Shown in pieces: positions 27,640 to 36,162 of a stretch of DNA of 64,000 nucleotides. Within the stretch, counting starts at the first letter, position 1. Every line of letters starts with the position of its first letter. The stretch is taken from positions 1-64,000 of the forward strand of contig JAFEFW010000001.1 of NCBI GenBank assembly GCA_018240405.1, written 5' to 3'. A program made the translations under genes and the position numbers. The notes under the pieces were generated by a model. The model was not told the origin of the DNA. It did not search any database and saw nothing but the letters and a program-made list of their open reading frames with translations. Source of the DNA: Pseudomonadota bacterium. GTDB lineage: Bacteria; Pseudomonadota; Alphaproteobacteria; Acetobacterales; Acetobacteraceae.

Positions 27640-28062
27640 CTATTTCGCCTTCGTCAGTTGCCCGCGGATGGCGCCAGCGGGATTCTCCTTGGTGTGGACG
27701 TTCACATACATCATCCCGGACTCAAGCTGCTGCTGCTGTTCCGGAGTCAGCTTCGCGGTGCCGTGGATGGGGCTCTTCGGATTGGTGCCGAATGGCACGA
27801 CAACGCCGGCATTCTTTCCCGCCTCGGCGGGGCCATGAATGTGCGCCGCGGTGACGTCTGTAAGGCCGGAGAAGGTCACGTCATAGGTGATCTCATGCGT
27901 GCCGGTGTCCAATGAGACGGTTGCCTCGCCTTTGCCATCCGCATGCGTCGGCGGTACCTCCGCGCCGGACGTCAGCGTGGCCTGATACTTCGTCGTCGCG
28001 GCAAGAGCCGCCGGTGCGATCGCGAATGCAAGGCCGGCGAGCAGGATAAGACGAGGCGTCAT
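27640..28062 (-). CDS. Secreted CHRD-domain protein
   Basis: A 140-residue exported protein. Residues 1-21 are a signal peptide (LILLAGLAFAIAPAALA, cleavage after ALA). The rest is one CHRD domain, recognisable from SGAEVPPTHADGKGEA, GLTDVTAAHIHGPAEAGKNAG and the ending HTKENPAGAIRGQL. CHRD domains occur in chordin and in many bacterial envelope proteins; their bacterial role is unknown. Its 3' end meets psd three bases away, convergent. Confidence 0.88.
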   Translation of the reverse strand: MTPRLILLAGLAFAIAPAALAATTKYQATLTSGAEVPPTHADGKGEATVSLDTGTHEITYDVTFSGLTDVTAAHIHGPAEAGKNAGVVVPFGTNPKSPIHGTAKLTPEQQQQLESGMMYVNVHTKENPAGAIRGQLTKAK

Positions 28063-28140
28063 GGCGCGTTTTTCTCCCTCTGATCCATGCGATCGTGTCG
28101 CCCAGAGGGACTATTGACAATTCACAACCTGCTGCGCTGG

Positions 28141-28671
28141 TCACGCGCCGGGCCGGACCTTGCCGTATACGTAGCAGTCGCGCGGTTCGGCCCCGAGATT
28201 GGGGTGGACGCCCCAGCGCCGGAGCAATCCTTCGCGCTGCAGGCCAGATTTTTCCATGACGCGGGCGGAGGCCGCATTCTCGACGTCGACATAGTCGCCG
28301 ATGCGCCAGATGCCGGGTTGCCGCAGCGCCCAGTCGGCGATCGCCGTCAATGCCTCGGTCATCAGGCCGCGGCTCCAGAACGGGCGGGCGAGGACGTAGC
28401 CGAAGCCGAGGCGCCAGGGTTCGTGTTGCCGCAAATCGAATGCGCCGATCAACGCGCCGCCGGTGCGGTCGGTGATGGCGTAGGTGCTGGCGGCGCAGGA
28501 TGCAAGGTAGGCCTGGGTGTCCTCGATGCTTCGGTGCGGGCGCCACAGCAGGAAGCGGCTGACTTCGGGATCCTGTGCGTAGCCGTGGAAGATTGCGGGC
28601 GCGTCAGCGAGCGTAACCGGCCGGAGCAGCAGCCGCTCTGTGGTGAAATGTTCGGGGAACATGGCATGCAC
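28141..28671 (-). CDS. GNAT acetyltransferase, RimJ/RimL type
   Basis: 176 residues of the Gcn5 N-acetyltransferase fold. It starts with TERLLLRPVTLADAPAIF, typical of the RimJ/RimL subgroup, and has the acetyl-CoA-binding region LARPFWSRGLMTEALTAI and the NAASARVMEKSGLQREGLLR block. These enzymes acetylate protein N-termini or small amines. The substrate is not predictable. ATG 28662, three codons in, is an equally good start. Confidence 0.87.
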   Translation of the reverse strand: MHAMFPEHFTTERLLLRPVTLADAPAIFHGYAQDPEVSRFLLWRPHRSIEDTQAYLASCAASTYAITDRTGGALIGAFDLRQHEPWRLGFGYVLARPFWSRGLMTEALTAIADWALRQPGIWRIGDYVDVENAASARVMEKSGLQREGLLRRWGVHPNLGAEPRDCYVYGKVRPGA

Positions 28672-28722
28672 CAGGTGAACGTCGTTCGCCTGAGTACCCC
28701 ACGGCGAAGGTAGGTCGCAGCG

Positions 28723-29109
28723 CTACGTGCGCAGGGCAGGGTTCTCCCGCCAGATAACCATGCCATCCCGCGGTAACACGGGACGTTCGAGGCCGCGCGC
28801 GAGCAGATACAGGTAGATCCAGGCTTCCGTTGGTCCTGCCGGCAGATCGATCCGCGCGCGTTCGCGCTGATAGACGCGGCCGTTATCCTCCAGTCGGTCA
28901 AGGCGGCCCATCCGGTGTGATGGCACGGCGAAGACTTCGCCGCCGATGATGGTTTTGCCGCGGATGACGCCAGGGTAGGGACCAAGATCGATCATCGCGA
29001 AAGCCGGCTGCGTCCGGCCCTCGCCGACGAATCTGCAGCCGGACATGGCGCCATGATTGCGGTAGCCGCGCTTCAGCGAGCCATAGACGAAGACCAATTC
29101 CACAGCCAC
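28723..29109 (-). CDS. Gamma-glutamylcyclotransferase-like (AIG2 fold) protein
   Basis: 128 residues with the family's N-terminal substrate-binding motif VFVYGSLKRGYRNH and the block VIRGKTIIGGEVFAV followed by MGRLDRLEDNG, where a Glu serves as general acid/base. Members release 5-oxoproline from gamma-glutamyl amines or act on similar isopeptides. It is two bases downstream of the esterase gene and probably co-transcribed with it. The specific substrate is unknown. Confidence 0.85.
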   Translation of the reverse strand: MAVELVFVYGSLKRGYRNHGAMSGCRFVGEGRTQPAFAMIDLGPYPGVIRGKTIIGGEVFAVPSHRMGRLDRLEDNGRVYQRERARIDLPAGPTEAWIYLYLLARGLERPVLPRDGMVIWRENPALRT

Positions 29110-29111
29110 CG

Positions 29112-30143
29112 TCAGCGTCCTTCTGCAGCCGGGCGCGCAGCAGCCAGCATTGGAAACCGCGCGCGCAGAAAGCTGGTCATCGCGCCAAACGCCTCGTCGC
29201 CCTGCGGCAGCAAGCCGGGGAAGAAATAGAACCCGTGCGGCATATCCTGGCTGACGAAGGATACGACATGCGGATTGCCGGCCGCGCGCAGCTTTTGCAC
29301 AAAGGCCAGGTTGTCGTCGATCATCGGATCCGCGGTGCCAGATACCACCAGTGTCGGCGGGTAGCCGCGCAGGTCGCCACGGGACGGGCTGACATGCGGG
29401 TGGCCCCAGTTGCGATACTGCACGGCATAGGCGCCACGGATATAGCCGACGAAGGCGGTGTCGTAGACGATGCCCAGCGGCGCCAGCCGCTCGAACGACT
29501 CGTATTGTTCAACGAAGAAATCGGTGATCGGGCACAACAGCAGCGCCGCCTCGGGCGGGCGGACCGCGTCATCGCGGGCTCGCAGTGGCAGGGCAGCGGC
29601 GAAGTTGCCGCCCGCGCTGTCGCCCGCGACGGCAATCTGATCGGGGTCGCCGCCAAGCCTGACGGCGTTGGCTCGAAGCCAGCGCAGGACGGCGAGGCAA
29701 TCGTCGAGGCCGGCTGGAAATGGCCACTCCGGCGCCAGGCGGTAGTTCACGCTAACCACCAGGATGCCGGTTTCGGCCGCAAGACGGCTGGTGATATAAG
29801 CGGTGTCCTCAGAGCTGCCGACGGTGAAGCCGCCGCCATGGATGTAGAGCAGCACCGGCTTCGGAACCGGCCGGGACTGGACGGCGTAGACTTGGCAGCG
29901 GATCGGTCCGCCCGGTCCGGCAACACTCACTTCGGTGACCGCAACGTCCGGATATAGCGCCGCGGCGCTGGGTGGCAGGTCCGTGACAGCTGGCGCGTCC
30001 TGGCCGATATAGCCATTGCGCACCGGCATTATCATCAGCTCACGCAGCGTCAGGGGATGGCGCAGGCGGGCGAGGAGTTGCAGGTATGGGGCGGCGGGAT
30101 CGTTTGGCTTGATGCTGGAAAGGCCGGTCGGTTGCATGGGCAT
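29112..30143 (-). CDS. Alpha/beta hydrolase, HSL-type esterase
   Basis: About 343 residues. The hormone-sensitive-lipase signature is clear: the oxyanion-hole motif YIHGGGFTVGS and the nucleophile elbow GDSAGGN. The catalytic Asp is in GTADPMIDD and the His in MPHGFYFF near the C-terminus. It hydrolyses short-chain esters or similar bonds. The start is uncertain: ATG 30143, 30137 and 30212 are in frame and none has a strong ribosome site; the first 20 residues after 30212 are not family-like. No signal peptide is seen. It lies just downstream of mtgA. Confidence 0.85.
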   Translation of the reverse strand: MPMQPTGLSSIKPNDPAAPYLQLLARLRHPLTLRELMIMPVRNGYIGQDAPAVTDLPPSAAALYPDVAVTEVSVAGPGGPIRCQVYAVQSRPVPKPVLLYIHGGGFTVGSSEDTAYITSRLAAETGILVVSVNYRLAPEWPFPAGLDDCLAVLRWLRANAVRLGGDPDQIAVAGDSAGGNFAAALPLRARDDAVRPPEAALLLCPITDFFVEQYESFERLAPLGIVYDTAFVGYIRGAYAVQYRNWGHPHVSPSRGDLRGYPPTLVVSGTADPMIDDNLAFVQKLRAAGNPHVVSFVSQDMPHGFYFFPGLLPQGDEAFGAMTSFLRARFPMLAAARPAAEGR

Positions 30144-30234
30144 CCCATTGGAGAAAGGGCTGGGTGTTACGTCGCCGTCTTGATTTGGAGCGGGTTGTTG
30201 CACTTGTATCATGTGCTGGGGCGGTGGCGGCCGC

Positions 30235-30942
30235 TTATCGCGCGCAAGCCAGTAGCGACCCAAGCTGCCCAATGCGACGGTCGATCACACCGACCCGCTC
30301 CCGCAACCCAGCCGAAAGCCTGACGGCGGAGCGATCGAGGGGATCAGGCAGCACGACAGCCAGGCGGATGGCCTGCTCACGGGTCAGCGCCGCCGCCGGG
30401 CGACCGAAGAACGACCGCGCAGCAGCCTCGGCGCCATAGATGCCGGGTCCGAACTCGATGATGTTGAGATAGACCTCCAGCACGCGCTGCTTTGGCCACA
30501 ACAGTGCAATCTGCGGCGTCAGCCAGGCCTCCAGCAGCTTGCGGAACCAGTCGCGGCCCGGCAGCAGGAACAGGTTCTTGGCCGTCTGCATGGTGATAGT
30601 GCTGGCGCCCCGCGGGCGTTCACCATCGCCCAGGGCGGCGATCTGGCCACTCAGCGCATCGAAGTCGAAGCCGAACCATTCCGTACAGAAACGATTATCC
30701 TCCGACGCAATGACGGCCTGCGCCAGTGTTGGGGCGAGGTGCTCGTAGGGCACCCAGTGATGGTTCAGTCCGTAGCCCTGCGCGGCGCGCAGCAGCATCA
30801 GTGGCGTCAGCGGAACCGGGACGAAACGGAACAGCAGGATCAGCAGCAACGGCCCCAGCAGCAGGACCGCTGCAACGGCCGCGGCGATGCGCCCCAGCCG
30901 CGACCGGGGCAGTCGCAGGCGGCGTTTAGGCGGCGTCCTCAA
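30235..30942 (-). CDS. mtgA: Monofunctional peptidoglycan glycosyltransferase
   Basis: Polymerises lipid II into glycan strands in the periplasm without a transpeptidase domain. The protein has 235 residues. A basic N-terminus and one membrane segment (about 19-41) come first. The GT51 domain follows with ASEDNRFCTEWFGFD (catalytic Glu in SED), RGASTITMQTAKNLFL, and LEVYLNIIEFGPGIYGAEAAARSFF. Its start overlaps the end of the VWA-protein gene upstream by 17 bases, so it belongs to the moxR-VWA transcript. Confidence 0.94.
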   Translation of the reverse strand: MRTPPKRRLRLPRSRLGRIAAAVAAVLLLGPLLLILLFRFVPVPLTPLMLLRAAQGYGLNHHWVPYEHLAPTLAQAVIASEDNRFCTEWFGFDFDALSGQIAALGDGERPRGASTITMQTAKNLFLLPGRDWFRKLLEAWLTPQIALLWPKQRVLEVYLNIIEFGPGIYGAEAAARSFFGRPAAALTREQAIRLAVVLPDPLDRSAVRLSAGLRERVGVIDRRIGQLGSLLACAR

Positions 30943-32335
30943 GGATGTCGCTGATCACCCGCTCCAGATGCCGCAGCGTGTTGCATACCGTCACCACGTT
31001 GCAGAACGGCGCATAGCGGTACATGTCGGAATCGCCCGTGCCCCAGGCGGACTTGTATTCCGGGTTCATCCAGATGATCCGTTTCGACCGCAATGACAGC
31101 TCATTCATGATCTCGGTGCGCGGATCGGTGCGGTTGCCGCGGGCATCGCCCAGGATCAGGATTGTCGTCTTGTTGGTAACGTAGCGCATCCAGCCATCGG
31201 CAAAATCAGCGAAGGAGTTGCCGTAGTTCGACGACCCGTAGCCGATCAGCGACATGATCTTGGTGATGGCTTCCTCGACCGGTTCTTTTTCGAGGATCTC
31301 CGACACCTCAATCAATGATCCGGCGAAGGCGAACGAGCGGATATCCGACATGGTTTCGTTGAGCGCGTAGAGGAACATCAGCAGGAATTGTGATAGCGCG
31401 GCGACGGAGCCGGAGACGTCACACAGCACCATCACGCGCGGCTTCTCGATGCGCTTCTGCTTCCAGACCGTGACGAACGGCACGCCGTCCCAGCCCATGT
31501 TGCGGCGAATAGTGCGCCTGGTGTCCAGCACGCCGCGGAGCCGCACACGGCGCGTCTGCGCGTAGCGGGCGGCAAGGCGCTTCGCCATCTGCCGCACCAG
31601 CACGCGCATCCGGTCGAGGTCGCGCCGCTCCAGGTTCGACAGGCGGGCGGATTTCAGCAGCTCCTCGCGGAATTTTTCCGTTTCGCCGCGCGCGTAGAGG
31701 ATCAGATTGCGCTCGACGAAGTCGCGCACGGCGTCGCGCAACTGCTCGACGCGGCCTTCCATGAACTGGGCACGCGACAGGCTCTCGGGCGTGCCGCCCT
31801 GGCGCATGGCATCGATCTCACGCTCCACCTGGCGCAGGCCCATGCGGTCCAGGATGCGGCGGGCATACAGGTTGCGCTGGGTGAAGAAACGGATCGTTTC
31901 GATATTGGCATCCCGTGCCGCCTGTTCCATCGCCGTGGCCAGCGCGGCGCGGTCGTCGCCGGCGAGGAGTTGGCCGAGCGACTGGCCGCCGGAGCCGCCC
32001 ATGCCCTCGCCGCCGGGGCCTGCGGTGGGCGGGGCGAATGGATCGCCGGACGGTGCGGCGTCGGTATCACCGCTTTCCCCGCTGCCGCCCTTGTCGGCGA
32101 ATTCGTCGCGCTTGAAGAACAGCTCGAACGCTTCGTCGTAAAGGTTCTTTTCATCCGGTGTCTTTGCCAGCACCAGGCCGAGAGCGTCCTTCAATATCGT
32201 GCGGTCATGGTAGCCGACGATCTCTACCGTGCGGGCGGCGTCGATGCCTTCGGCGGCGGAGACACGTAACCCGGCCCCCCGGGCCACCTGCAGGAACCGG
32301 CGCAGCGGTTCCGAGGCTGGGGCGGCGTCGCTCAT
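30926..32335 (-). CDS. VWA-domain protein, CoxE-like
   Basis: About 469 residues. The N-terminal half is helical and charged with a Gly-rich linker (about 95-125). The C-terminal half is a von Willebrand A domain with a complete MIDAS start, DVSGS at Asp306, and later Thr and Asp positions (ILGDARGNRTD). In CoxD-CoxE, RavA-ViaA and other MoxR/VWA pairs the two proteins act together as a chaperone that matures or remodels a target. ATG 32335 follows AGGGGAA. It lies 157 bases behind the moxR gene. The target is unknown; no CO dehydrogenase genes are in the window. Confidence 0.88.
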   Translation of the reverse strand: MSDAAPASEPLRRFLQVARGAGLRVSAAEGIDAARTVEIVGYHDRTILKDALGLVLAKTPDEKNLYDEAFELFFKRDEFADKGGSGESGDTDAAPSGDPFAPPTAGPGGEGMGGSGGQSLGQLLAGDDRAALATAMEQAARDANIETIRFFTQRNLYARRILDRMGLRQVEREIDAMRQGGTPESLSRAQFMEGRVEQLRDAVRDFVERNLILYARGETEKFREELLKSARLSNLERRDLDRMRVLVRQMAKRLAARYAQTRRVRLRGVLDTRRTIRRNMGWDGVPFVTVWKQKRIEKPRVMVLCDVSGSVAALSQFLLMFLYALNETMSDIRSFAFAGSLIEVSEILEKEPVEEAITKIMSLIGYGSSNYGNSFADFADGWMRYVTNKTTILILGDARGNRTDPRTEIMNELSLRSKRIIWMNPEYKSAWGTGDSDMYRYAPFCNVVTVCNTLRHLERVISDILEDAA

Positions 32336-32492
32336 GGCTGGTTCCCCTGCAGCCGAGCGCATGGTCCTTCGTCACGGTATGCGCAAGCCCGCCAGCCAAG
32401 GCGTGCGGTGGCTTTCCAGGTCACGACAATGCGGGCGGCGCAAAAGCGTGGACGGCGGGCCAGCGCCCGCCTTGACGGGACACTCGGCACCG

Positions 32493-33458
32493 TCAGCCCA
32501 CTCCGCCGTCCTGGCGGGCCTTGTGCGTCATCGCCGCCAATTGCTTGCCGGCGGCTTCGATATCCGCCTCGAACTTCAGCAGCACATTCAGCGTGTCGCG
32601 CACCAGGTCGACGTCCAGCACCGAAGTGTGCAGCAGCATCATCACCTTGGCCCAGTCGATCGTTTCGCTGACCGAGGGCAGCTTCTTCAGGTCCATAGCG
32701 CGAAGCTGCTGCGCGAAGCTGACCAGTTGCTTCAGCAGGCTGTCGTCAATGCCCGGCACGCGGGAAGCGATGATCTTCGCCTCCAGCTTGTCGTCCGGGA
32801 AGCCGATGTGCAGGTGCAGGCAGCGGCGCTTCAATGCGTCGCCGAGGTCACGCGTGCTGTTCGACGTCAGCAGCACGATCGGCGGCGTCACCGCATGCAC
32901 AGTGCCGATTTCCGGGATCGTTACCTGATAATCGGACAGGATCTCCAGCAGGAACGCCTCGAACTCCTGGTCCGACTTGTCGATTTCGTCGATCAGCAGC
33001 ACCGCGCCATGGGTCTGCTGCAGCGCGCGCAGCAGCGGGCGGGGCTCGAGGAACTCATGCGAATAAAAGATGTCGCCGAAGGCGTGCAGCTTGGCGAGCG
33101 CGGCGGTCAGGCCGTCGGCCTCCCCGATCACCGAGTTGATCTTGTCCTTCAGGATCTGGGTGTAGAGAAGCTGCTTGCCGTATTTCCACTCATACAGCGC
33201 CTTCGCCTCATCCAGGCCCTCATAGCATTGCATGCGGATCAGCGGCAGTTTCAGCCAGGAGGACACGGATTTTGCCAGCTCGGTCTTGCCGACGCCGGCC
33301 GGACCCTCCACCAGGATGGGCTTCTGCAGGTGGTGCGACATGTAGATGGCGGTGGAAATCTGGCGGTTGGCGATGTAGCCGGCCTCGCCCAGGCCCCTCT
33401 CCACGGCGTCGATTGATGGCAGGGAGATCACCCCGCCATCCGGCAGCGCATCGTTCAC
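32493..33458 (-). CDS. MoxR-family AAA+ ATPase
   Basis: 321 residues, the compact size of MoxR ATPases. Walker A is GPAGVGKTE (about 53-61), Walker B is VLLIDEIDKSD, sensor 1 lies in VLLTSNSTRDLGDALKRR with the arginine finger, and helical sensor-2 residues follow. MoxR proteins are chaperone-like and work with VWA partners; the partner here is the next gene. The ATPase is expected in the cytoplasm. Start ATG 33458 begins six residues before a typical N-terminus; SD evidence is modest. Confidence 0.93.
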   Translation of the reverse strand: MNDALPDGGVISLPSIDAVERGLGEAGYIANRQISTAIYMSHHLQKPILVEGPAGVGKTELAKSVSSWLKLPLIRMQCYEGLDEAKALYEWKYGKQLLYTQILKDKINSVIGEADGLTAALAKLHAFGDIFYSHEFLEPRPLLRALQQTHGAVLLIDEIDKSDQEFEAFLLEILSDYQVTIPEIGTVHAVTPPIVLLTSNSTRDLGDALKRRCLHLHIGFPDDKLEAKIIASRVPGIDDSLLKQLVSFAQQLRAMDLKKLPSVSETIDWAKVMMLLHTSVLDVDLVRDTLNVLLKFEADIEAAGKQLAAMTHKARQDGGVG

Positions 33459-33569
33459 GTCTCACTCCAGCTTACTGTTCAGTAGCGTCGGATCGCATCA
33501 GTGGGGACGAATGTCAAACCTCCCGCGCGCAAGGCTGGTGCCGCGCGAGTGCCGGGTGAGACATCAGGA

Positions 33570-34019
33570 TCAGGCGGCCGGCGTACCCGGCCAGTCCGCC
33601 CGGTCGTTCGCCCACAGGCCGGGCGTCGCGACTTCCAATGAATGACCATCCGGATCGCGAAAGTAAAGACTTGTCGCCTGCGGCCAAGTCAACTCACTCT
33701 CCAGGGCAACGCCGTTTGCCTCCAGATGGTGCCGCCAAGCCTCCAATGCGTCGGCCGGGATGGCGAAGCACAGATGCTGCACCCCCTGGCTGTCATGCGC
33801 TGGGATCGGCCCGTACGGCGTATCGCTCGGTTCGGTCGAGCCGCCCTTGCGGAACAGCAGCAGGACCTCACGGCCAGGCACCGCCAGTGCGACCATGCGA
33901 AAATCGTGCAGCATGACCTGAAAGCCGAACACGCGCTGATAGAAGGCGGCGGAGCGGTCGAGGTCCTCGACATAGAGCGACGTTTCCAGAATGCGGCTCA
34001 CCATCGGCGGGGAGGTCAT
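33570..34019 (-). CDS. VOC-family (glyoxalase/dioxygenase fold) protein
   Basis: 149 residues with one paired beta-alpha-beta-beta-beta unit. Metal-site signatures are ETSLYVEDLDRSAAFYQ at the start, a His in GVQHLCFAI and Glu in DPDGHSLEV, as in glyoxalase I, fosfomycin-resistance enzymes and extradiol dioxygenases. The substrate is not determinable. ATG 34019 is used since the two codons before it are TTG and CTG. Confidence 0.87.
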   Translation of the reverse strand: MTSPPMVSRILETSLYVEDLDRSAAFYQRVFGFQVMLHDFRMVALAVPGREVLLLFRKGGSTEPSDTPYGPIPAHDSQGVQHLCFAIPADALEAWRHHLEANGVALESELTWPQATSLYFRDPDGHSLEVATPGLWANDRADWPGTPAA

Positions 34020-34176
34020 CAGCAACCGAATCCTTAAACAATGATGCGCCGAAACACCTGGGCACCGTCATCAACGCCGCGATTATGCGCCGGTTGCCGC
34101 ACGGTCATGCACGTCTGGTCATGCGTTCACCGGCTTGCGATCGGCAGCCCACACGCAGCCGCGAAGCTGTACTCCG

Positions 34177-35766
34177 CTATCGCAAAGCGTTGGATCCACG
34201 CACCCTGAACAAGGCCGCCATGTCGTTGCGGGTCACCAACTCCAGCCGGTCGGGGCGTACCCGCTCCAGGTCCTGCGCGCCGCCTGACAACAGAACCAGC
34301 ACGTAATCATACTTCGCCGGCCAATTGGGCAGAAAGCTCCACTTGTCCGTCTCCACCCGGTCGGGAAAGTCCGTCGCCAACACATGATAGCCGGGAAGGC
34401 TGCCAGTCCCGGCAAGGTCCGCCCATGCCTCCCGAACCGTAATGGGCTGTCGTCTGGGGCGAGCGAACAGCAAGGGCCAGAACGAGTCTCGCTCGATCAG
34501 GACCAGCGCCGGGAGATGGTCAATTGTCGGAATGCTTTCCAAGACAAATCGGCGGCGGGGCATGGCATTCCAGTAGGCCACATTATCGCTGCGACGAAGG
34601 CCGGTCGCCAGGACACGGCTATGAGGTGGTATCGCCGCGATCACCTGGCGCAGCTCCGCCAGATCGTGGTTCTGTCCCACCCAGGCCTGGGACACCAGAG
34701 CAACGCGGCCGACCACGAAAATGCAGAGCACAATGCAAATTGTCCGGCTGATGCGGGGGTCAAGCGCGCGGGGCGTGAAGCCCGCAAACAGCAGAAACCC
34801 GGCCATCGTGCTCAGGCGGATCGTGAGATGGGACCCGTCGACCACGGATGGAACGCTGAAGTAGAGTACCAGAAGAAGCCCAAGTGCCAGGATTGTCTCC
34901 GGGACAAACAGACCCTTCCGAATGGCCGCGCACGCTACCATTATGCCAACGATCAATAGCGCGAGGGCAATGTCTGCGCGCCGGTAGTATAGGAGAAAGG
35001 GCGCGAACAACTCGAACAGCGTCTGGTCGAACGGGTACCGGTCGGTGCCGGCACCCTCCAGACCGGCAAGGGAGCGCGTATAGAGGGCCGCAGCCGGCAG
35101 AAAGATGATCCCGGCCATGGACAGCCGCACGATCGCCTGTCGAAGCTGCAGGCGTCCGTTTGTCGCTTCGGATACCAGGACGGTCGCTTCATGGCAGAAG
35201 ATCAGCAACCCAAGCAGGAGCACGCCGAACAGGTGCGCGAAGAATACGATGCTGGCAACAAGTACCATGGCTACGGTGGTGGTGACCGGATAGCGGTCTC
35301 GCCAGCGTATCCAGGCCGCGGCTGCTAACAGGGCCAAGCCAACACTGATGAGGAAATTCATAAAGCCATACAGCAGCACCGCGTTGTAGGCGACGAGCCC
35401 GGAGGCAAGCGGCCAATACGAGCGGACCCCCAGGACGGCCCTGCTGTAGGCGATTGTGCCAAAGACGGGCAGCACGATGGCGACTGCAAGCATGACGCGC
35501 CCGGCGGTGTAAATGGACATTGCCGCCAGCATCGGCGGCATAACCGCGTCCATGCCAATGTTCGGAATGGCATCCCAATGGATCGCATAAATATTTGACA
35601 GGAACGGGTCGCTTGCGCCTGCGGCCAGAACAACGATCCGTGCCAGGTGGTTTGGATAATCGACAATTGGCGGGATCTGCACCAAGGCTACAGGCACGAG
35701 CAGCACTGCGACCAATCCCGCGACAGCCACGCGGTACAGCCAGACACGTTTGCGGACGAGTTCCAT
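34177..35766 (-). CDS. Multispan membrane protein, possibly a GT-C type glycosyltransferase
   Basis: About 528 residues with roughly ten to twelve membrane segments and a soluble C-terminal domain (about 400-528). The first extracytoplasmic loop after segment 1 has IVDYPNHLAR, reminiscent of the Asp-containing loop of GT-C glycosyltransferases that use lipid-linked sugars, but no close family is recognised. Start ATG 35766 has AAGG seven bases before it; the longer frame to 35850 lacks this. It is a single gene with no sugar-metabolism neighbours, so its role in glycan or polymer transfer is only a suggestion. Confidence 0.68.
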   Translation of the reverse strand: MELVRKRVWLYRVAVAGLVAVLLVPVALVQIPPIVDYPNHLARIVVLAAGASDPFLSNIYAIHWDAIPNIGMDAVMPPMLAAMSIYTAGRVMLAVAIVLPVFGTIAYSRAVLGVRSYWPLASGLVAYNAVLLYGFMNFLISVGLALLAAAAWIRWRDRYPVTTTVAMVLVASIVFFAHLFGVLLLGLLIFCHEATVLVSEATNGRLQLRQAIVRLSMAGIIFLPAAALYTRSLAGLEGAGTDRYPFDQTLFELFAPFLLYYRRADIALALLIVGIMVACAAIRKGLFVPETILALGLLLVLYFSVPSVVDGSHLTIRLSTMAGFLLFAGFTPRALDPRISRTICIVLCIFVVGRVALVSQAWVGQNHDLAELRQVIAAIPPHSRVLATGLRRSDNVAYWNAMPRRRFVLESIPTIDHLPALVLIERDSFWPLLFARPRRQPITVREAWADLAGTGSLPGYHVLATDFPDRVETDKWSFLPNWPAKYDYVLVLLSGGAQDLERVRPDRLELVTRNDMAALFRVRGSNALR

Positions 35767-36162
35767 CTCGTTGCCTTGTAGCCTCAACAAGGTGCCGCTC
35801 CAGGCTCTTGCCCCAGCACAGTCAAGGCTTCCTATCTCCGTCGAAGTCACGCACAGGCGCGCCTCAGGGACGGGGACGCCGTGCTGACAGTTTGCTCGGA
35901 CAGTACCCGATACTGGCGATCCCGCGATCTGGCCTGCTGACGCGTCCGCGTCGCCCGTCCAGGCTTGCGCCGGCGTGCCGAAAAGGAGGCACCATGCGTC
36001 ACGTCGGCGACGCCAGGTACGGCATGCTTAAGACTGGCCGCTCGCGCGGCCTTAGTGCAGTATCCTAGAAACCCAAGGGAAGGAGCGCGGGCGGGGGATC
36101 GACCACTGCGCCGCAGTGACGCCGCAGCACGCAGGCCAACGCGGCGGCGCGCCGGACTGGTG
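35767..36162. other. 396-base gap holding a possible small ORF
   Basis: Between two leftward genes. The only feature of note is a short rightward ORF with an excellent ribosome site at 35994. The long rightward frame that covers 35965-36837 is antisense to the amidotransferase gene and is not credible. The promoter of the membrane protein should lie in the left part. Confidence 0.4.
35994..36068 (+). CDS. Candidate 24-residue small ORF with strong ribosome site
   Basis: AAAAGGAGGCACC directly precedes ATG 35994, about the best ribosome site in the window, and the frame closes with TAG after 24 codons (MRHVGDARYGMLKTGRSRGL then SAVS). A hairpin (GGCCGC-TCGC-GCGGCC) falls inside its 3' half. 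No rightward gene follows, so a leader-peptide role is not evident. It may be a real micropeptide or the remnant of a longer gene. Without comparison across genomes it stays a candidate. Confidence 0.28.
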   Translation: MRHVGDARYGMLKTGRSRGLSAVS

